From Desertibaculum subflavum (GTDB lineage: Bacteria; Pseudomonadota; Alphaproteobacteria; Ferrovibrionales; Ferrovibrionaceae), in contig QOZS01000021.1 in the NCBI GenBank assembly GCA_003576705.1, positions 1 to 64,000 on the forward strand: a stretch of 64,000 nt of DNA, in the 5' to 3' direction. A model generated the notes under the pieces. That model was given only the letters and a program-made list of their open reading frames with translations. It was not told the DNA's origin and searched no databases. Positions 35,531 to 47,380 of this stretch are shown piece after piece (position 1 is the stretch's first letter; every line of letters starts with the position of its first letter). Position numbers and translations under genes: made by a program.

Positions 35531-36598
35531 ATGGACGACAGCGTCAACCCGATGGGCACCGACGGCTTCGAATTCGTCGAATACACGGCGCCGGATCCGG
35601 CGGAGCTCGGCCGGCTGTTCGAACAGCTCGGTTTCACCGCCGTCGCGAAACATCGCTCCAAGAACGTCACCCTGTTCCGTCAGGGCGACGTCAACTTCAT
35701 CCTGAATGCGGAGCCGGAGAGCTTCGCCCAGGCCTTCGCCCGCGTGCATGGGCCGAGCGTCTGCGCCATCGCCTTCCGAGTGCAGAACGCCGCGCGCGCC
35801 TATGAGCGGGCGACCGGGCTCGGCGCCTGGGCGGTGCAGAGCCGGGTCGGCCCGATGGAGCTCAACATCCCGGCGATCAAGGGCATCGGCGATTCGCTGA
35901 TCTATCTGGTCGACCGCTATGGGCCCAAGGGGACGATCTACGACGTCGATTTCGAGCCGTTGCCGGGTGTCGACCAGAACCCGAAAGGCGTCGGCCTGGT
36001 CTCGATCGACCACCTGACTCACAACGTGCATCGCGGCCGCATGGACGAATGGTCGGAATTTTACGAGCGGCTCTTCAATTTCCGCGAGATCCGCTATTTC
36101 GACATCGAGGGCAAGCTGACCGGCCTCAAGTCGAAGGCAATGACCAGCCCCTGCGGCAAGATCCGCATCCCGATCAACGAGAGCTCGGACGACAAGTCGC
36201 AGATCGCCGAATATCTGCGCGCCTATCACGGCGAGGGCATCCAGCACATCGCGCTGTCGACCGGCGACATCCATGCGACGGTGGAGGCGCTGGGCGCCAA
36301 GGGCGTGCCGTTCCAGGACACGCTCGACACCTATTACGATCTGATCGACAAGCGCCTGCCGGGACACGGCGAGGATCTCGCGAGGCTGAAGAAGAACCGC
36401 GTGCTGATCGACGGCGCCCCCACACCCGAAGGCGGCAAGCTGCTGCAGATCTTCACCAAGACGGTGATCGGCCCGATCTTCTTCGAGCTGATCCAGCGCA
36501 AGGGCGACGAAGGCTTCGGCGAAGGCAATTTCCGCGCGCTGTTCGAATCGATCGAGCTCGACCAGATCCGCCGCGGCGTGTTGAACCCGGCCGCCTGA
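35531..36598 (+). CDS. hpd: 4-hydroxyphenylpyruvate dioxygenase
   Basis: Non-haem Fe(II) dioxygenase of 355 residues that turns 4-hydroxyphenylpyruvate into homogentisate. Two vicinal-oxygen-chelate halves are present; the C-terminal half supplies the iron ligands: His in SIDHLTHNVHRG, His in GEGIQHIALSTGDI and Glu in FFELIQRKG. The C-terminal gate helix GEGNFRALFESIELDQIRRG is typical. The ATG at 35531 follows GGGAGGTCCC. First gene of hpd-hmgA-fah. Confidence 0.96.
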   Translation: MDDSVNPMGTDGFEFVEYTAPDPAELGRLFEQLGFTAVAKHRSKNVTLFRQGDVNFILNAEPESFAQAFARVHGPSVCAIAFRVQNAARAYERATGLGAWAVQSRVGPMELNIPAIKGIGDSLIYLVDRYGPKGTIYDVDFEPLPGVDQNPKGVGLVSIDHLTHNVHRGRMDEWSEFYERLFNFREIRYFDIEGKLTGLKSKAMTSPCGKIRIPINESSDDKSQIAEYLRAYHGEGIQHIALSTGDIHATVEALGAKGVPFQDTLDTYYDLIDKRLPGHGEDLARLKKNRVLIDGAPTPEGGKLLQIFTKTVIGPIFFELIQRKGDEGFGEGNFRALFESIELDQIRRGVLNPAA

Positions 36599-36634
36599 GG
36601 CGGCCGACGGCCGGAAGGCCACGGGAGGACAACA

Positions 36635-37780
36635 ATGGCGAAGAACTGGATCTCGCTGCCGCGCGTCGAAGGCACGGCCTCGCGCCAGGCGCATGTCAAT
36701 CTGCCGCCCGGTACCTTTGAGCGCGAGATGGGGAAGGAGGGCTTCTTCGGCCCGGCCACCCACATGTATCACCGGCATCCGCCGACCGGCTGGGTCGAGT
36801 TCGAGGGGCCGCTCAAGCCCCGCGCCTTCGACACGGTGCAGCTGAAGGGCGGCGAGAGTGGGCCGTGGTCGGCCGAGCTGATGCTGCACAATGCGCATCT
36901 GCAGTTCCGCCTCTGGCGCCAGCCCAAGGCGATGGACCACCTGGTGCGCAATGCCGATGGCGACGAGCTGTTGTTCATCCACGAAGGTGCCGGCGACCTC
37001 TACTGCGACTACGGGCGCCTTGCCTTCCGCGATGGCGACTACATCATGCTGCCGCGCTCCACCATGTGGCGGATCGAGCCGTCGGCGCCGGTGACGGCGC
37101 TGCTGATCGAGGCGACCAACGACAGCTTCCGCCTGCCCGACAAGGGCATCCTGGGCGAGCACGCGATCTTCGATCCGGCCATGCTCGACACGCCGGCAAT
37201 GGACGCGGCCTTCCGCGCCCAGCAGACCGAAGATGCCTGGGCCGTGCGGGTGAAGCGGCGCGGTCAGATTTCGACCATCACTTATCCGTTCAACCCGCTG
37301 GATGCCACGGGGTGGAAGGGCAACCTGGCGCCGGTCAAGATCAACTGGCGCGACATCCGCCCGGTGCTGAGCGCGCGCTACCACGTGCCGCCTTCGGCGC
37401 ATTCGACCTTCGTGGCGTCGCGCTTCGTCGTCTGCACCTTCGTGCCGCGCCCGTTTGAGACCGATCCGGCGGCGCTGAAGGTGCCGTTCTTCCACAACAA
37501 CGACGATTACGACGAGGTGCTGTTCTATCACCAGGGCAATTTCTTCAGCCGCGACAACATCCATGCTGGGATGATCACCCTGCACCCCTGCGGCTTCACC
37601 CATGGGCCGCATCCGAAAGCGCTGAAGCATGCCTTCGCCTCGGCCAAGCCTGAGACCGACGAGGTGGCGGTGATGCTGGACGCGCGCGATGCGCTGGAGA
37701 TCGCCCCTGCGGCGGCTTCGGTGGAGAACGCCGCCTATGTCCGCTCCTGGCTGACGCCGCAGGCGAAGGCGGCGGAGTAG
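36635..37780 (+). CDS. hmgA: Homogentisate 1,2-dioxygenase, short form
   Basis: Protein of 381 residues, about 60 shorter than the usual 430-450-residue enzymes. It retains the homogentisate dioxygenase core: ATHMYHRHPPTGWVEFEGPL near the start, VPPSAHSTFVASRFVVCTFVPRP, the metal segment FFHNNDDYDEVLFYHQGNFFS (His and Glu), and LHPCGFTHGPHPKAL (third His). It opens the homogentisate ring to maleylacetoacetate. It starts 36 bp after hpd with GGGAGGACA. The short form belongs to a distinct branch common in alphaproteobacteria. Confidence 0.9.
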   Translation: MAKNWISLPRVEGTASRQAHVNLPPGTFEREMGKEGFFGPATHMYHRHPPTGWVEFEGPLKPRAFDTVQLKGGESGPWSAELMLHNAHLQFRLWRQPKAMDHLVRNADGDELLFIHEGAGDLYCDYGRLAFRDGDYIMLPRSTMWRIEPSAPVTALLIEATNDSFRLPDKGILGEHAIFDPAMLDTPAMDAAFRAQQTEDAWAVRVKRRGQISTITYPFNPLDATGWKGNLAPVKINWRDIRPVLSARYHVPPSAHSTFVASRFVVCTFVPRPFETDPAALKVPFFHNNDDYDEVLFYHQGNFFSRDNIHAGMITLHPCGFTHGPHPKALKHAFASAKPETDEVAVMLDARDALEIAPAAASVENAAYVRSWLTPQAKAAE

Positions 37781-37784
37781 GGCG

Positions 37785-38774
37785 ATGAAGCTCGCCTCGC
37801 TCAAGGGCGGCCGCGACGGGCGTCTCGCCGTCGTCAGCCGCGATCTCACCCGTGCCGTCGAAGCGAAGGCCGCGGCGCCGACCTTGCAGGCGGCGCTCGA
37901 CAACTGGCACGAGGTCGAGCCCGAGCTGCGCTCGATCGCGCGGCTTCTGGAGGAGGGACACTATCGCGACGCCTTCGCCTTCGATCCGGCGCAGCTCGCG
38001 GCACCCCTGCCGCGCGCCTTTCAATGGGCCGACGGCTCGGCCTATGTGAACCATGTCGAGCTGGTGCGGAAGGCACGCGGCGCCGAGATGCCGCCATCCT
38101 TCTGGACCGACCCCCTGATGTATCAGGGCGGGTCCGATGTCATGCTCGGACCGACCGACGACATCGAAATGGCGGACGAAGCCTGGGGCATCGATTTCGA
38201 GAGCGAGGTTGCCGTCGTCACCGACGACGTGCCGATGGGCGCCACCCGCCAGGCGGCGGCGTGGCACATCAAGCTCGTCATGCTGGTCAACGATGTCAGC
38301 CTCCGGAACCTGATCCCGAACGAGCTCGCCAAGGGTTTCGGTTTCTTCCATGGCAAGCCCTCGACCGCCTTCTCGCCGGTGGCGGTGACGCCGGACGAGC
38401 TGGGCGCCGCCTGGGACGGCGCCAAGCTGCACCTGCCGCTGCGCTCGACCCTGAACGGTGAATTGTTCGGCGCGCCGGACGCGGGCACCGACATGACGTT
38501 CGATTTCCCGACCTTGATCGCGCATGCGGCCACGACGCGCCGCCTTTCCGCCGGCACGATCGTCGGCTCCGGCACGGTCTCCAATCTGGACCGTTCCAAG
38601 GGATCCGCCTGCATCGCCGAGCGGCGCATGCTGGAGACCATCGAGCAGGGCAAGCCTACGACACCGTTCATGAAATTCGGCGACCGCATCCGCATCGAGA
38701 TGCTGGATTCAGGCGGGCGCAGCATCTTCGGCGCGATCGATCAGAAGGTGGTGCGGTTCAAGCCTGCCGCTTGA
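37785..38774 (+). CDS. Fumarylacetoacetate hydrolase family protein
   Basis: Protein of 329 residues that probably performs the last step of tyrosine degradation (fumarylacetoacetate to fumarate and acetoacetate). The FAH fold shows LASLKGGRDGRLAVVSRDL at the N-terminus, the metal region DFESEVAVVTDDVPMG, GFGFFHGKPSTAFSPVAVTPDEL, TFDFPTLIAHAATTRRLSAGTIVGSGTVSN and FGDRIRIEML. The metal-binding acidic residues are in D-F-E-S-E. It begins 4 bp after hmgA. No maleylacetoacetate isomerase gene is adjacent. The 3' end overlaps dedA by 17 bp on the other strand. Confidence 0.9.
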   Translation: MKLASLKGGRDGRLAVVSRDLTRAVEAKAAAPTLQAALDNWHEVEPELRSIARLLEEGHYRDAFAFDPAQLAAPLPRAFQWADGSAYVNHVELVRKARGAEMPPSFWTDPLMYQGGSDVMLGPTDDIEMADEAWGIDFESEVAVVTDDVPMGATRQAAAWHIKLVMLVNDVSLRNLIPNELAKGFGFFHGKPSTAFSPVAVTPDELGAAWDGAKLHLPLRSTLNGELFGAPDAGTDMTFDFPTLIAHAATTRRLSAGTIVGSGTVSNLDRSKGSACIAERRMLETIEQGKPTTPFMKFGDRIRIEMLDSGGRSIFGAIDQKVVRFKPAA

Positions 38775-39324
38775 GCCAGCGGCGATAGAGCCAGTGGCCG
38801 ATCAGGGCGGCAACGACCGCCGCCGCGATGGCCCCGAGGATCTTGATCTGCATGTCCTTGACCTGGCCGAGCATCAGCTCGAAGGCCTCGCCGAACAGAT
38901 ATCCGGCGGTACCGACGACGATGGCCCAGACCGCGGCGGCAATCCCGTTGAGCGCAAGGAAGCGCCGCGCGGGATAGCCGCTCATGGCGAGCGCCATGGG
39001 GCCGACGCTGCGGATGCCGTAGAGAAAGCGGAAGGTGAGGACAAACCAGTCGGCATGGCCGCCGAGCCGGACGCGCACCCGTTCCACCCGGCCGAGCAGC
39101 TTCGGACGGCGCGCCAGCCATAGCCGGCCATAGCGTCGCGCCAGGTGGAACCACACCTGATCGCCGGCATACGAGCCGAGAAAGGCGGTGACAATGACGC
39201 CGGCCAGCGTGAGGTGTCCCTGATGCGCGGCGAAGCCGCCGAACACCAGCACCGTCTCGCCTTCGAAGAACGTCCCCACGAAGATGACGAGATAGCCGAA
39301 CCGTTCGATGAGATCGACGAGCAC
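38758..39324 (-). CDS. DedA-family membrane protein
   Basis: Membrane protein of 188 residues of the DedA/VTT family, which acts in lipid-carrier or phospholipid flipping across the inner membrane. Hydrophobic segments flank the signatures FFEGETVLVFGGFAAHQGHL, FLGSYAGDQVWFHLARRYG, FRFLYGIRSVGPMALAMSGY and ALNGIAAAVWAIVVG. The conserved E of EGETVL, D of GDQVW and R of FRFLYGIR are present. The GTG at 39324, 8 bp after the CaiB-type stop, with GGGAG 11 nt upstream is the most likely start. It ends the minus-strand run from yggT. Confidence 0.85.
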   Translation of the reverse strand: MLVDLIERFGYLVIFVGTFFEGETVLVFGGFAAHQGHLTLAGVIVTAFLGSYAGDQVWFHLARRYGRLWLARRPKLLGRVERVRVRLGGHADWFVLTFRFLYGIRSVGPMALAMSGYPARRFLALNGIAAAVWAIVVGTAGYLFGEAFELMLGQVKDMQIKILGAIAAAVVAALIGHWLYRRWLKRQA

Positions 39325-39332
39325 GGGCGGCG

Positions 39333-40505
39333 CTACTCCCGGTCGAGCATGTCCAGCTCGGCCAGGATGGCGGCGCGATGCTCGTCGAGACCGGGCGCGT
39401 AGGGCCGCTCCACCGGGTCGGGCACGCCCGACAGCTTGATCGGATTGCCGGCCATGGTGATCCGCCCGGCGACGGGATCTTCGGCGCTCGCCACCATGTT
39501 GCGCGACATCACCTGCGGATCGGCCAGCACCTGCGCCACGTTGTTGATCGGCCCGCAGGGCACGCTCGCCTTGTCGAGCACGGAGAGCCAGTGCGCGGTG
39601 ATGTTGGTAAGCAGCACCGCCTCCATCGCCGCCGTCAGCTCGGCATGATGGGCGGTGCGGTCCGGATTGGTCCTGAAGCGCGGATCGGTCGTCCATTCCG
39701 GATGGCCGAGCGCCTTGGCGAGCGCGGCGAACAGGCCGTCATTGCCGGCAGCGATTATGATGTGGCCGTCCTTGGTGGAGAACGCGGCGAAAGGCGTGAT
39801 GGTCGAGTGCCGGGCGCCGAGCGGGCCAGGCACCTCGCCGGTCGCGGCATAGCGCGCGATGGCGTTTTCGAGGAAAGCCACCTGGCTATCGAGCATGCTG
39901 ACATCGATCTTGCGGCCTTGGCCGGTGGCGCGGCGCTCGAACAGCGCGGCATTGATGCCGATCGCGGTGAACAGACCTGCCGCCAGATCTCCAATGGAAG
40001 TGCCTACGCGCGTCGGCGGGCCGCCCGAATGGCCGGTCAGGCTCATCACGCCGCCCATGCCCTGCACCACCATGTCGTAGGCGGCGCGGGTCTTGTACGG
40101 CCCCGAATGGCCGAAGCCGGAACAGGCGGCATAGATCAGCTGCGGGAAGCGCTGGTGCAGCACGTCGAAGCCGTAGTTCAGCTTCTCCATGGTGCCGCCG
40201 CGGTAGTTCTCCAGCAGCACGTCGGCGCGCGCCAGAAGGCGCTCGAAGATCGCGCGGTCGGCCGGCGCCTTGAGGTCGAGCGCGATGCTTTCCTTGCCGC
40301 GGTTGATCGACATGAAATAGGCCGACTTGCCATTGATGAACGGACCCACCTGGCGGCTGTCGTCGCCTGTTCCGGGAACCTCGATCTTGATCACCCGGGC
40401 GCCCAGATCGGCCAGAACCATCGCGCAATAGGGACCGGCGAGCACGCGCGTGAGGTCGAGCACGGTCACGCCATTGAGCGGGCCCGCAACGGAACTGGGC
40501 TTCAT
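39333..40505 (-). CDS. CaiB/BaiF-type (family III) CoA transferase
   Basis: CoA transferase of 390 residues. Family III markers are VLDLTRVLAGPYCAMVLADLGARVIKIE at the N-terminus, SIALDLKAPADRAIFERLLARADVLLENYRGG, and AYDMVVQGMGGVMSLTG, whose Asp is the residue that forms the acyl-aspartate intermediate. The C-terminal part ends VERPYAPGLDEHRAAILAELDML. Such enzymes move CoA between acids; the substrate is unknown. It follows hemB by 33 bp and precedes dedA by 8 bp, although no pathway links them. Confidence 0.92.
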   Translation of the reverse strand: MKPSSVAGPLNGVTVLDLTRVLAGPYCAMVLADLGARVIKIEVPGTGDDSRQVGPFINGKSAYFMSINRGKESIALDLKAPADRAIFERLLARADVLLENYRGGTMEKLNYGFDVLHQRFPQLIYAACSGFGHSGPYKTRAAYDMVVQGMGGVMSLTGHSGGPPTRVGTSIGDLAAGLFTAIGINAALFERRATGQGRKIDVSMLDSQVAFLENAIARYAATGEVPGPLGARHSTITPFAAFSTKDGHIIIAAGNDGLFAALAKALGHPEWTTDPRFRTNPDRTAHHAELTAAMEAVLLTNITAHWLSVLDKASVPCGPINNVAQVLADPQVMSRNMVASAEDPVAGRITMAGNPIKLSGVPDPVERPYAPGLDEHRAAILAELDMLDRE

Positions 40506-40538
40506 CGTCGGTCGGCTCTCTCCAGGAACCCGGGTGGA

Positions 40539-41998
<1,460 letters not shown>

Positions 41999-42041
41999 GA
42001 CCCATCCCTCCGACCGCGGGAACCCGGCATTCTAACCCGAA

Positions 42042-42917
42042 TCAGCCCGAAAGGCCGAGCCTGCGCCGGGCTGCCGTCAGCGTATTGGCCAGCAGGCAGG
42101 CGACCGTCATCAGGCCGACGCCGCCCGGCACCGGCGTGATGGCCCGGGCGACTTCGACCCCCTCCGCATAGGCGACGTCGCCGATCAGGCGGCTTTTGCC
42201 GTCGGGCAGTGGAAAGCGGTTGATGCCGACATCGATCACCACGGCGCCGGGCTTGATCCAGTCGCCGCGCACCAACTCGGCCTTGCCCACCGCCGCAACC
42301 AATATGTCGGCCCGGCGGCAGACCGCGGGCAGGTCGCGGGTCCGCGAATGCGCCATGGTGACCGTGCAGTTCTTCGCGAGCAGCAGTTGCGCGATCGGCT
42401 TGCCGACCAGGTTGGAACGGCCGACCACCACAGCCTCCAGCCCGGAAAAATCGGCGATCTCACCCTCCAGCATGATCATGCAGCCGAGCGGCGTGCAGGG
42501 CACGAACCCCGGCAGGCCCTGCGCCAGGCGGCCGGCATTGACGGGGTGCAGGCCGTCCACATCCTTGTCCGGATCGATCGCCTGGATCACCGCCAGGCTG
42601 TCGAGCTGCGCGGGCAGGGGAAGCTGGACCAGAATGCCGTGCACCCCCGGATCGGCATTGAGGCGGCCGATGGTGGCGAGCAGCGTCTGCTGATCGGTTT
42701 CGGCCGGCAGGCGGATGGTGTCGGACCGCATGCCGGCATCGGCCGTGTGCTTGCCCTTGTTGCGCACATAGACCTGGCTGGCCGGATCGTCGCCGACCAG
42801 CACCACCGTCAGGCCGGGCACGACACCGTGCGCTGCGGCGAGCTCTGCGACTTCCTTCGCCACCCTGGCGCGCAGGGCCTCGGCGATAATCTTTCCGTCG
42901 ATGCGCTTGGCGGTCAT
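42042..42917 (-). CDS. folD: Bifunctional methylenetetrahydrofolate dehydrogenase/cyclohydrolase
   Basis: FolD (291 aa) interconverts 5,10-methylene- and 10-formyl-tetrahydrofolate with NADP. Key motifs are [19 protein letters not shown] (catalytic Tyr-Lys), [52 protein letters not shown] (NADP fold) and [17 protein letters not shown]. The length is normal. The ATG at 42917 overlaps the YggU-type stop by 4 bp. Confidence 0.97.
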   Translation of the reverse strand: MTAKRIDGKIIAEALRARVAKEVAELAAAHGVVPGLTVVLVGDDPASQVYVRNKGKHTADAGMRSDTIRLPAETDQQTLLATIGRLNADPGVHGILVQLPLPAQLDSLAVIQAIDPDKDVDGLHPVNAGRLAQGLPGFVPCTPLGCMIMLEGEIADFSGLEAVVVGRSNLVGKPIAQLLLAKNCTVTMAHSRTRDLPAVCRRADILVAAVGKAELVRGDWIKPGAVVIDVGINRFPLPDGKSRLIGDVAYAEGVEVARAITPVPGGVGLMTVACLLANTLTAARRRLGLSG

Positions 42918-43213
42918 GGGCGGGCCAGCATGTGGAAGCGAGAAAGCAGGGCGGCCGGATCGCCGGCGACGGCCATGATCTTGTCGCGGCCGGTTTCGCC
43001 GCCGGCGACCGTCACCGCGGTAGGCGCGACGCCAAGCGCCTTGGCCAACAGCGCCACGATGGCGGCGTTGGCGCGGCCGCGATCGGGCGCCGCGGTGACC
43101 TTGACCGCAAGGCGTTCGCCACTGGGAAAGCCTCGCACGCCATCAATGGCATCGCATGCGGCCTTGGGCTGGGCGCGCACGGCGATGCGGATGCCCTGGG
43201 CGGTCGTCGTCAC
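42914..43213 (-). CDS. DUF167/YggU-family protein
   Basis: Small protein of 99 residues with the DUF167 pattern: [77 protein letters not shown]. The core V-K-V-T-A-x-P-x-x-G-x-A-N and L-x-x-x-L-x-V-x-x-x-x-x-x-x-x-G motifs are clear. No function is established. The GTG at 43213 is the best start because it begins at the first strand and leaves 17 bp after yggT; the ribosome-binding site is weak. Stable yggT-yggU-folD linkage suggests shared regulation. Confidence 0.85.
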   Translation of the reverse strand: MTTTAQGIRIAVRAQPKAACDAIDGVRGFPSGERLAVKVTAAPDRGRANAAIVALLAKALGVAPTAVTVAGGETGRDKIMAVAGDPAALLSRFHMLARP

Positions 43214-43230
43214 GAGCGGGCTTCGCGCGC

Positions 43231-43521
43231 TCAATAGCCGAAGAAGATGTAGCCGACGACCGGGATCAGCAGAAGCTGGATACCGAGCAGCAGCACCAGC
43301 GGCGAAATGTCGACCGGGCCTAGATTCGGCAGGATGCGGCGTATCGGGCGCAGCGCCGGTTCGGTGATGCGGTTCAGGAAATCCCAGATCGCATAGATGA
43401 TGCGGTTCTGCGTGTTGACGACATTGAAAGCCATCAGCCAGCTGAAGATGACCGAGGCCAGGACCAAGTAGCTGTAGATACTCAGTACCTCGATCAACAA
43501 GTTGCCGATGATTCTGGCCAT
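43231..43521 (-). CDS. YggT-family membrane protein
   Basis: Protein of 96 residues with two hydrophobic helices, [21 protein letters not shown] and [19 protein letters not shown], joined by [29 protein letters not shown]. The T-E-P-x-L-x-P-I-R motif is the YggT signature. It may help maintain membrane or osmotic balance; the exact function is not established. The ATG at 43521 is chosen because GGAGCAGAG precedes it. Promoter-proximal gene of the long minus-strand run; divergent from uppP across 164 bp. Confidence 0.88.
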   Translation of the reverse strand: MARIIGNLLIEVLSIYSYLVLASVIFSWLMAFNVVNTQNRIIYAIWDFLNRITEPALRPIRRILPNLGPVDISPLVLLLGIQLLLIPVVGYIFFGY

Positions 43522-43685
43522 CTCTGCTCCTGGCGGGCGGGAGGCGGCCACTGGTAGCGGGTCGGGCCGTCTTAGGCAAGCTTGCGACGGCGCGTGCAAT
43601 TGCCGCCTTGCCGCGGCCGATCCGGCGCCTCTAGTCTCCCTCGCCGCACGAATCCACCCCCCAAGCTCGAAGGAGTCGCGCCCGC

Positions 43686-44501
43686 ATGTCGGTCACCCTC
43701 GACATCGGAACCATGGTCGCCGCCGGCTTGCTCGGGGTGGTCGAAGGATTGACCGAGTTCATCCCGGTTTCCTCCACCGGCCACCTGATCCTGCTGATCG
43801 ATCTGATGGGGTTCCAGGGCCCGCCAGGCAAGGTGTTCGAGATCGTCATCCAGTTTGGCGCCATCCTGGCCATTCTCTGGCTGTACCGGCAGCGCTTCAT
43901 CGCCGCGCTGCTGGGCCTGGCGAACGACCCGGTGCAGCGGTGCTTCGCGATCAACATCTTCGCGGCACTGATTCCCGCGCTCGGTATCGGGGCGGCGTTC
44001 GGCGGCAAGATCAAGGACCTGCTGTTCTCGCCCTGGGTCGTCTCCACGACCCTGATCCTGGGCGGCATCGCCATCCTGGCGATCGAGAGGTTCAAGCCGA
44101 AGCCCCGGATCGATCAGGTCGACGCCTTCACCCCCTGGCTCGCCTTTCGCATCGGGCTCTGCCAGGCGGTGGCGATGGTGCCGGGCGTGTCGCGCTCCGG
44201 CGCCACCATCATGGGCGCGCTGCTGCTCGGGACCGAGCGCAAGGCGGCGACGGAATTCTCGTTCTTCCTGGCGGTGCCGACCATGCTGGCGGCCTGCGTC
44301 TACGACCTCTATCGCAACCGCGCGGTGCTGGATTTCGACGGGGCGGGGCTGATCGCCATCGGCTTCGTGACGGCCTTCATCGCCGCGCTGATCGTGGTGC
44401 GCAGCGTCATCGCCTTCATCTCGCGCTACGGCTTCCAGCCCTTCGCGTGGTACCGCATCGCCGTGGGCACGGCGATGCTGGCGATCCTGCTGATGCGCTG
44501 A
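43686..44501 (+). CDS. uppP: Undecaprenyl-diphosphatase (BacA/UppP)
   Basis: Integral membrane phosphatase of 271 residues that recycles undecaprenyl pyrophosphate for peptidoglycan and surface polysaccharide synthesis; it also affects bacitracin tolerance. Active-site motifs are [20 protein letters not shown] near the N-terminus and [18 protein letters not shown] in the second half, in about eight transmembrane helices. The length is typical (265-275). The ATG at 43686 follows GAAGGAGTCG. It converges on clpA with 10 bp between stops. Confidence 0.95.
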   Translation: MSVTLDIGTMVAAGLLGVVEGLTEFIPVSSTGHLILLIDLMGFQGPPGKVFEIVIQFGAILAILWLYRQRFIAALLGLANDPVQRCFAINIFAALIPALGIGAAFGGKIKDLLFSPWVVSTTLILGGIAILAIERFKPKPRIDQVDAFTPWLAFRIGLCQAVAMVPGVSRSGATIMGALLLGTERKAATEFSFFLAVPTMLAACVYDLYRNRAVLDFDGAGLIAIGFVTAFIAALIVVRSVIAFISRYGFQPFAWYRIAVGTAMLAILLMR

Positions 44502-44511
44502 CGCCGGCCGC

Positions 44512-46878
44512 CTAGGTCGTAACCTCGGCGTCCTGCTCGGCGGAACGCTCGCCGTCGTCCGGCCGCGGCGGCGCGACATCGTTCGGCGTGATGTCGTAGG
44601 CGAGCTTGCCCGCCTCGACCCGCACCTTGACGTGACCGCCCTTCAAAAGCTTGCCGAACAGGAGTTCGTCGGCCAGGCCCTTCTTGATGTTCTCCTGGAT
44701 CACGCGGGCCAGCGGCCGCGCGCCGAACAGGCGGTCGTAGCCGCGCTCGGCGAGCCAGGTCCGCGCCTCGTCCGTCAACGAGATCGTGACGTTCCGATCG
44801 GAGAGCTGGGCTTCGAGCTGCGCCACGAACTTGTCGACCACGCGGGCGATGATTTCGGGCGACAGCGCGTCGAAGGGAATCACCGCGTCCAGCCGGTTGC
44901 GGAATTCCGGCGTGAACATGCGCTTGATCGCTTCCTCGTCCTCGCCTTCCTTGAGGCCGCGGCCGAAGCCGATGGCGTTCTTGGCCGATTCCGTGGCGCC
45001 GGCATTGGTGGTCATGATCAGGACCACGTTGCGGAAATCGATCGCCTTGCCGTTGTGGTCGGTCAGCTTCCCGTGATCCATCACCTGCAGCAGGATGTTG
45101 AACAGATCGGGATGCGCCTTCTCGATCTCGTCCAGCAGCAGCACCGCGTGCGGGTGCTGGTCGACCTTGTCGGTCAAGAGGCCGCCCTGGTCGAAGCCGA
45201 CATAGCCCGGCGGCGCGCCGATCAGCCGCGAGACGGTGTGGCGCTCCATGTACTCCGACATGTCGAAGCGGATCAGCTCGACGCCCATGATCGAGGCGAG
45301 CTGGCGCGCGACCTCGGTCTTGCCGACGCCGGTCGGGCCGGAGAACAGGTAGCAGCCGATCGGCTTCTCCGGCTCGCGGAGGCCGGCGCGGGCAAGCTTG
45401 ATCGCCGCCGAGAGCGCGGTGATCGCGTTGTCCTGGCCGAACACCACGCGCTGCAGTTCCTTCTCCAGGTTGCGCAGGTTCTCGGTATCGCGCTTGGAGA
45501 CGCTCTTCGGCGGAATGCGGGCGATCTTGGCGACGATGCCTTCGATCTCGCGCACGCTGATGGTCTTCCGCCGCTTGCTCTCCGGCTTCAGCATCTCGGC
45601 CGCGCCGACCTCGTCGATCACGTCGATCGCCTTGTCGGGCAGCTTGCGGTCGTTGATGTACTTGGCGGCGAGCTCCACCGCGGCGCGGATCGCCTCGTTG
45701 GTGTAGCGGACCTTGTGGAATTCCTCGTAGTAGGGCTTCAGCCCCTTGACGATCTTGATCGCGTCCTCGACCGAGGGCTCGTTGACGTCGATCTTCTGGA
45801 ACCGGCGCAGCAGCGCGCGGTCCTTCTCGAAATAGGAACGGTATTCCTTGTAGGTAGTCGAGCCGACGCAGCGGATCGTGCCGGAAGCCAGCGCCGGCTT
45901 CAGCAGGTTCGACGCGTCCATCGCACCGCCCGAAGTGGCGCCGGCGCCGATCACGGTGTGGATCTCGTCGATGAACAGGATGGCGCCCTTGATCGCTTCG
46001 AGCTCGGCGACCACGGCCTTCAGCCGTTCCTCGAAATCGCCGCGATAGCGGGTGCCGGCGAGCAACGTGCCCATGTCGAGGGCGTAGATCACCGAGGTCT
46101 TCAGCACCTCCGGCACCTCGCCCAGCACGATGCGGCGCGCCAGTCCTTCGGCGATGGCGGTCTTGCCGACGCCGGGGTCGCCGACGAAGAGCGGGTTGTT
46201 CTTCGACCGGCGGCACAGGATCTGGATGGTGCGCTCAATTTCGAGCTCGCGGCCGATCAGCGGATCGATCCGTCCCGCCTTGGCCTTCTCGTTCAAGTTG
46301 ACGCAGTAATTCGCCAGCGCCTCCTGGTTCTTGCCTTGGGCCTGGCCTTGGCCGGCGCCTGATCCGCCGCGCGGCTCCTGCGGCTGCTCGGGATCGGCGC
46401 CGCGCACCGGGCGGCTCTCGGCCCGGCCGGGCGTCTTGGCGATTCCGTGGCTGATGAAGCTGATCGCGTCCAGCCGCGACATGTCCTGCTCCTGCAGGAA
46501 ATAGACGGCATGGCTCTCGCGCTCGGAGAAGATGGCGACCAGAACGTTGGCGCCGGTGACCTCCTCGCGCCCCGACGACTGCACATGGAACAGCGCGCGC
46601 TGCACGGCGCGCTGGAAGCTCAGGGTCGGCTTCGCCTCCTCGCGGCGATCGAGCGCGAGATCGCGCAGGTCCTCGTCGACGAACTTGGTGACGCGCGTGC
46701 GCAGCCGTTCCAGATCGACATTGCAGGCGCGCAGGACCGACATCGCGTCGTTGTCGTCGACTAGCGCGAGCAGCAGATGCTCGAGCGTGGCGAATTCGTG
46801 TCGCCGGGCCGTGGCAAGGGCGAGCGCGCGATGCAGGGTCTGTTCGAGATTGCGGGAGAAACCGGGCAAGCGCTCCAC
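44512..46878 (-). CDS. clpA: ATP-dependent Clp protease ATP-binding subunit ClpA
   Basis: AAA+ unfoldase of 788 residues that feeds substrates to ClpP. An N-domain of two repeats (residues 1-145) ends in a Gln/Gly-rich linker ([11 protein letters not shown]). The first ATPase domain has [17 protein letters not shown] (about residue 245), the second [17 protein letters not shown] (about residue 525). A likely ClpP-docking IGF tripeptide is in [10 protein letters not shown]. The length and N-domain repeats distinguish ClpA from ClpB, which has a middle coiled coil. It follows clpS on the same strand, 47 bp downstream. Confidence 0.97.
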   Translation of the reverse strand: MERLPGFSRNLEQTLHRALALATARRHEFATLEHLLLALVDDNDAMSVLRACNVDLERLRTRVTKFVDEDLRDLALDRREEAKPTLSFQRAVQRALFHVQSSGREEVTGANVLVAIFSERESHAVYFLQEQDMSRLDAISFISHGIAKTPGRAESRPVRGADPEQPQEPRGGSGAGQGQAQGKNQEALANYCVNLNEKAKAGRIDPLIGRELEIERTIQILCRRSKNNPLFVGDPGVGKTAIAEGLARRIVLGEVPEVLKTSVIYALDMGTLLAGTRYRGDFEERLKAVVAELEAIKGAILFIDEIHTVIGAGATSGGAMDASNLLKPALASGTIRCVGSTTYKEYRSYFEKDRALLRRFQKIDVNEPSVEDAIKIVKGLKPYYEEFHKVRYTNEAIRAAVELAAKYINDRKLPDKAIDVIDEVGAAEMLKPESKRRKTISVREIEGIVAKIARIPPKSVSKRDTENLRNLEKELQRVVFGQDNAITALSAAIKLARAGLREPEKPIGCYLFSGPTGVGKTEVARQLASIMGVELIRFDMSEYMERHTVSRLIGAPPGYVGFDQGGLLTDKVDQHPHAVLLLDEIEKAHPDLFNILLQVMDHGKLTDHNGKAIDFRNVVLIMTTNAGATESAKNAIGFGRGLKEGEDEEAIKRMFTPEFRNRLDAVIPFDALSPEIIARVVDKFVAQLEAQLSDRNVTISLTDEARTWLAERGYDRLFGARPLARVIQENIKKGLADELLFGKLLKGGHVKVRVEAGKLAYDITPNDVAPPRPDDGERSAEQDAEVTT

Positions 46879-46925
46879 TCCTCAGGTCATCGGCAAAGAG
46901 ACGTCGTCGATCGGCAAACTCACAC

Positions 46926-47252
46926 TCAGTCGCGCTCCATGGTGCATTGCAGCGGGTGCTGGTTCTGGCGGGCGAGATCGATCACCTGCGCCACCTTGGT
47001 CTCCGCCACCTCGTAGGTGAAGACGCCGCAGACGCCGATGCCCTTCTGGTGCACATGCAGCATGATCCGCGTCGCTTCCTCGCGGTTCTTGCTGAAGAAA
47101 CGCTCGAGCACGTGGACGACGAACTCCATCGGCGTGTAGTCGTCGTTGAGCAACAGGACCTTGTAGAGAGGCGGCTTCTTCGTCTTCGGCCGCGTCTTGG
47201 TGACGACGCCGGTCGACGTGCCGTTCTCTCCGTTTCTACGCTCCTCACTCAT
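46926..47252 (-). CDS. clpS: ATP-dependent Clp protease adaptor ClpS
   Basis: ClpS (108 aa) recognises N-terminal Leu, Phe, Trp or Tyr and delivers proteins to ClpA. The N-terminal arm ([28 protein letters not shown]) is flexible; the folded part has [24 protein letters not shown], where the Asn-Asp pair binds the N-terminus, and [35 protein letters not shown]. The ATG at 47252 follows GGAG-type sequence; an upstream frame (47282) is unlikely. Aat and ClpA in the window complete the pathway. Confidence 0.95.
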   Translation of the reverse strand: MSEERRNGENGTSTGVVTKTRPKTKKPPLYKVLLLNDDYTPMEFVVHVLERFFSKNREEATRIMLHVHQKGIGVCGVFTYEVAETKVAQVIDLARQNQHPLQCTMERD

Positions 47253-47380
47253 CCACAGCTCCAGGGGCACGCTGCAAGCCACCGCCGTGCCCGGACAGAA
47301 TATCGGAGTTGCGGGCGGTTTCGCCAGACTTGACTTAGCAGCAGGTGGTTCAAGGAGCGTTGAATTTCAAGCCGCGGCAC

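Noticed and set aside
44632..46362. 576-codon plus-strand open frame opposite clpA
   Set aside because: The minus-strand clpA contains both Walker motifs and the full domain order; the opposite product has no recognisable motif.
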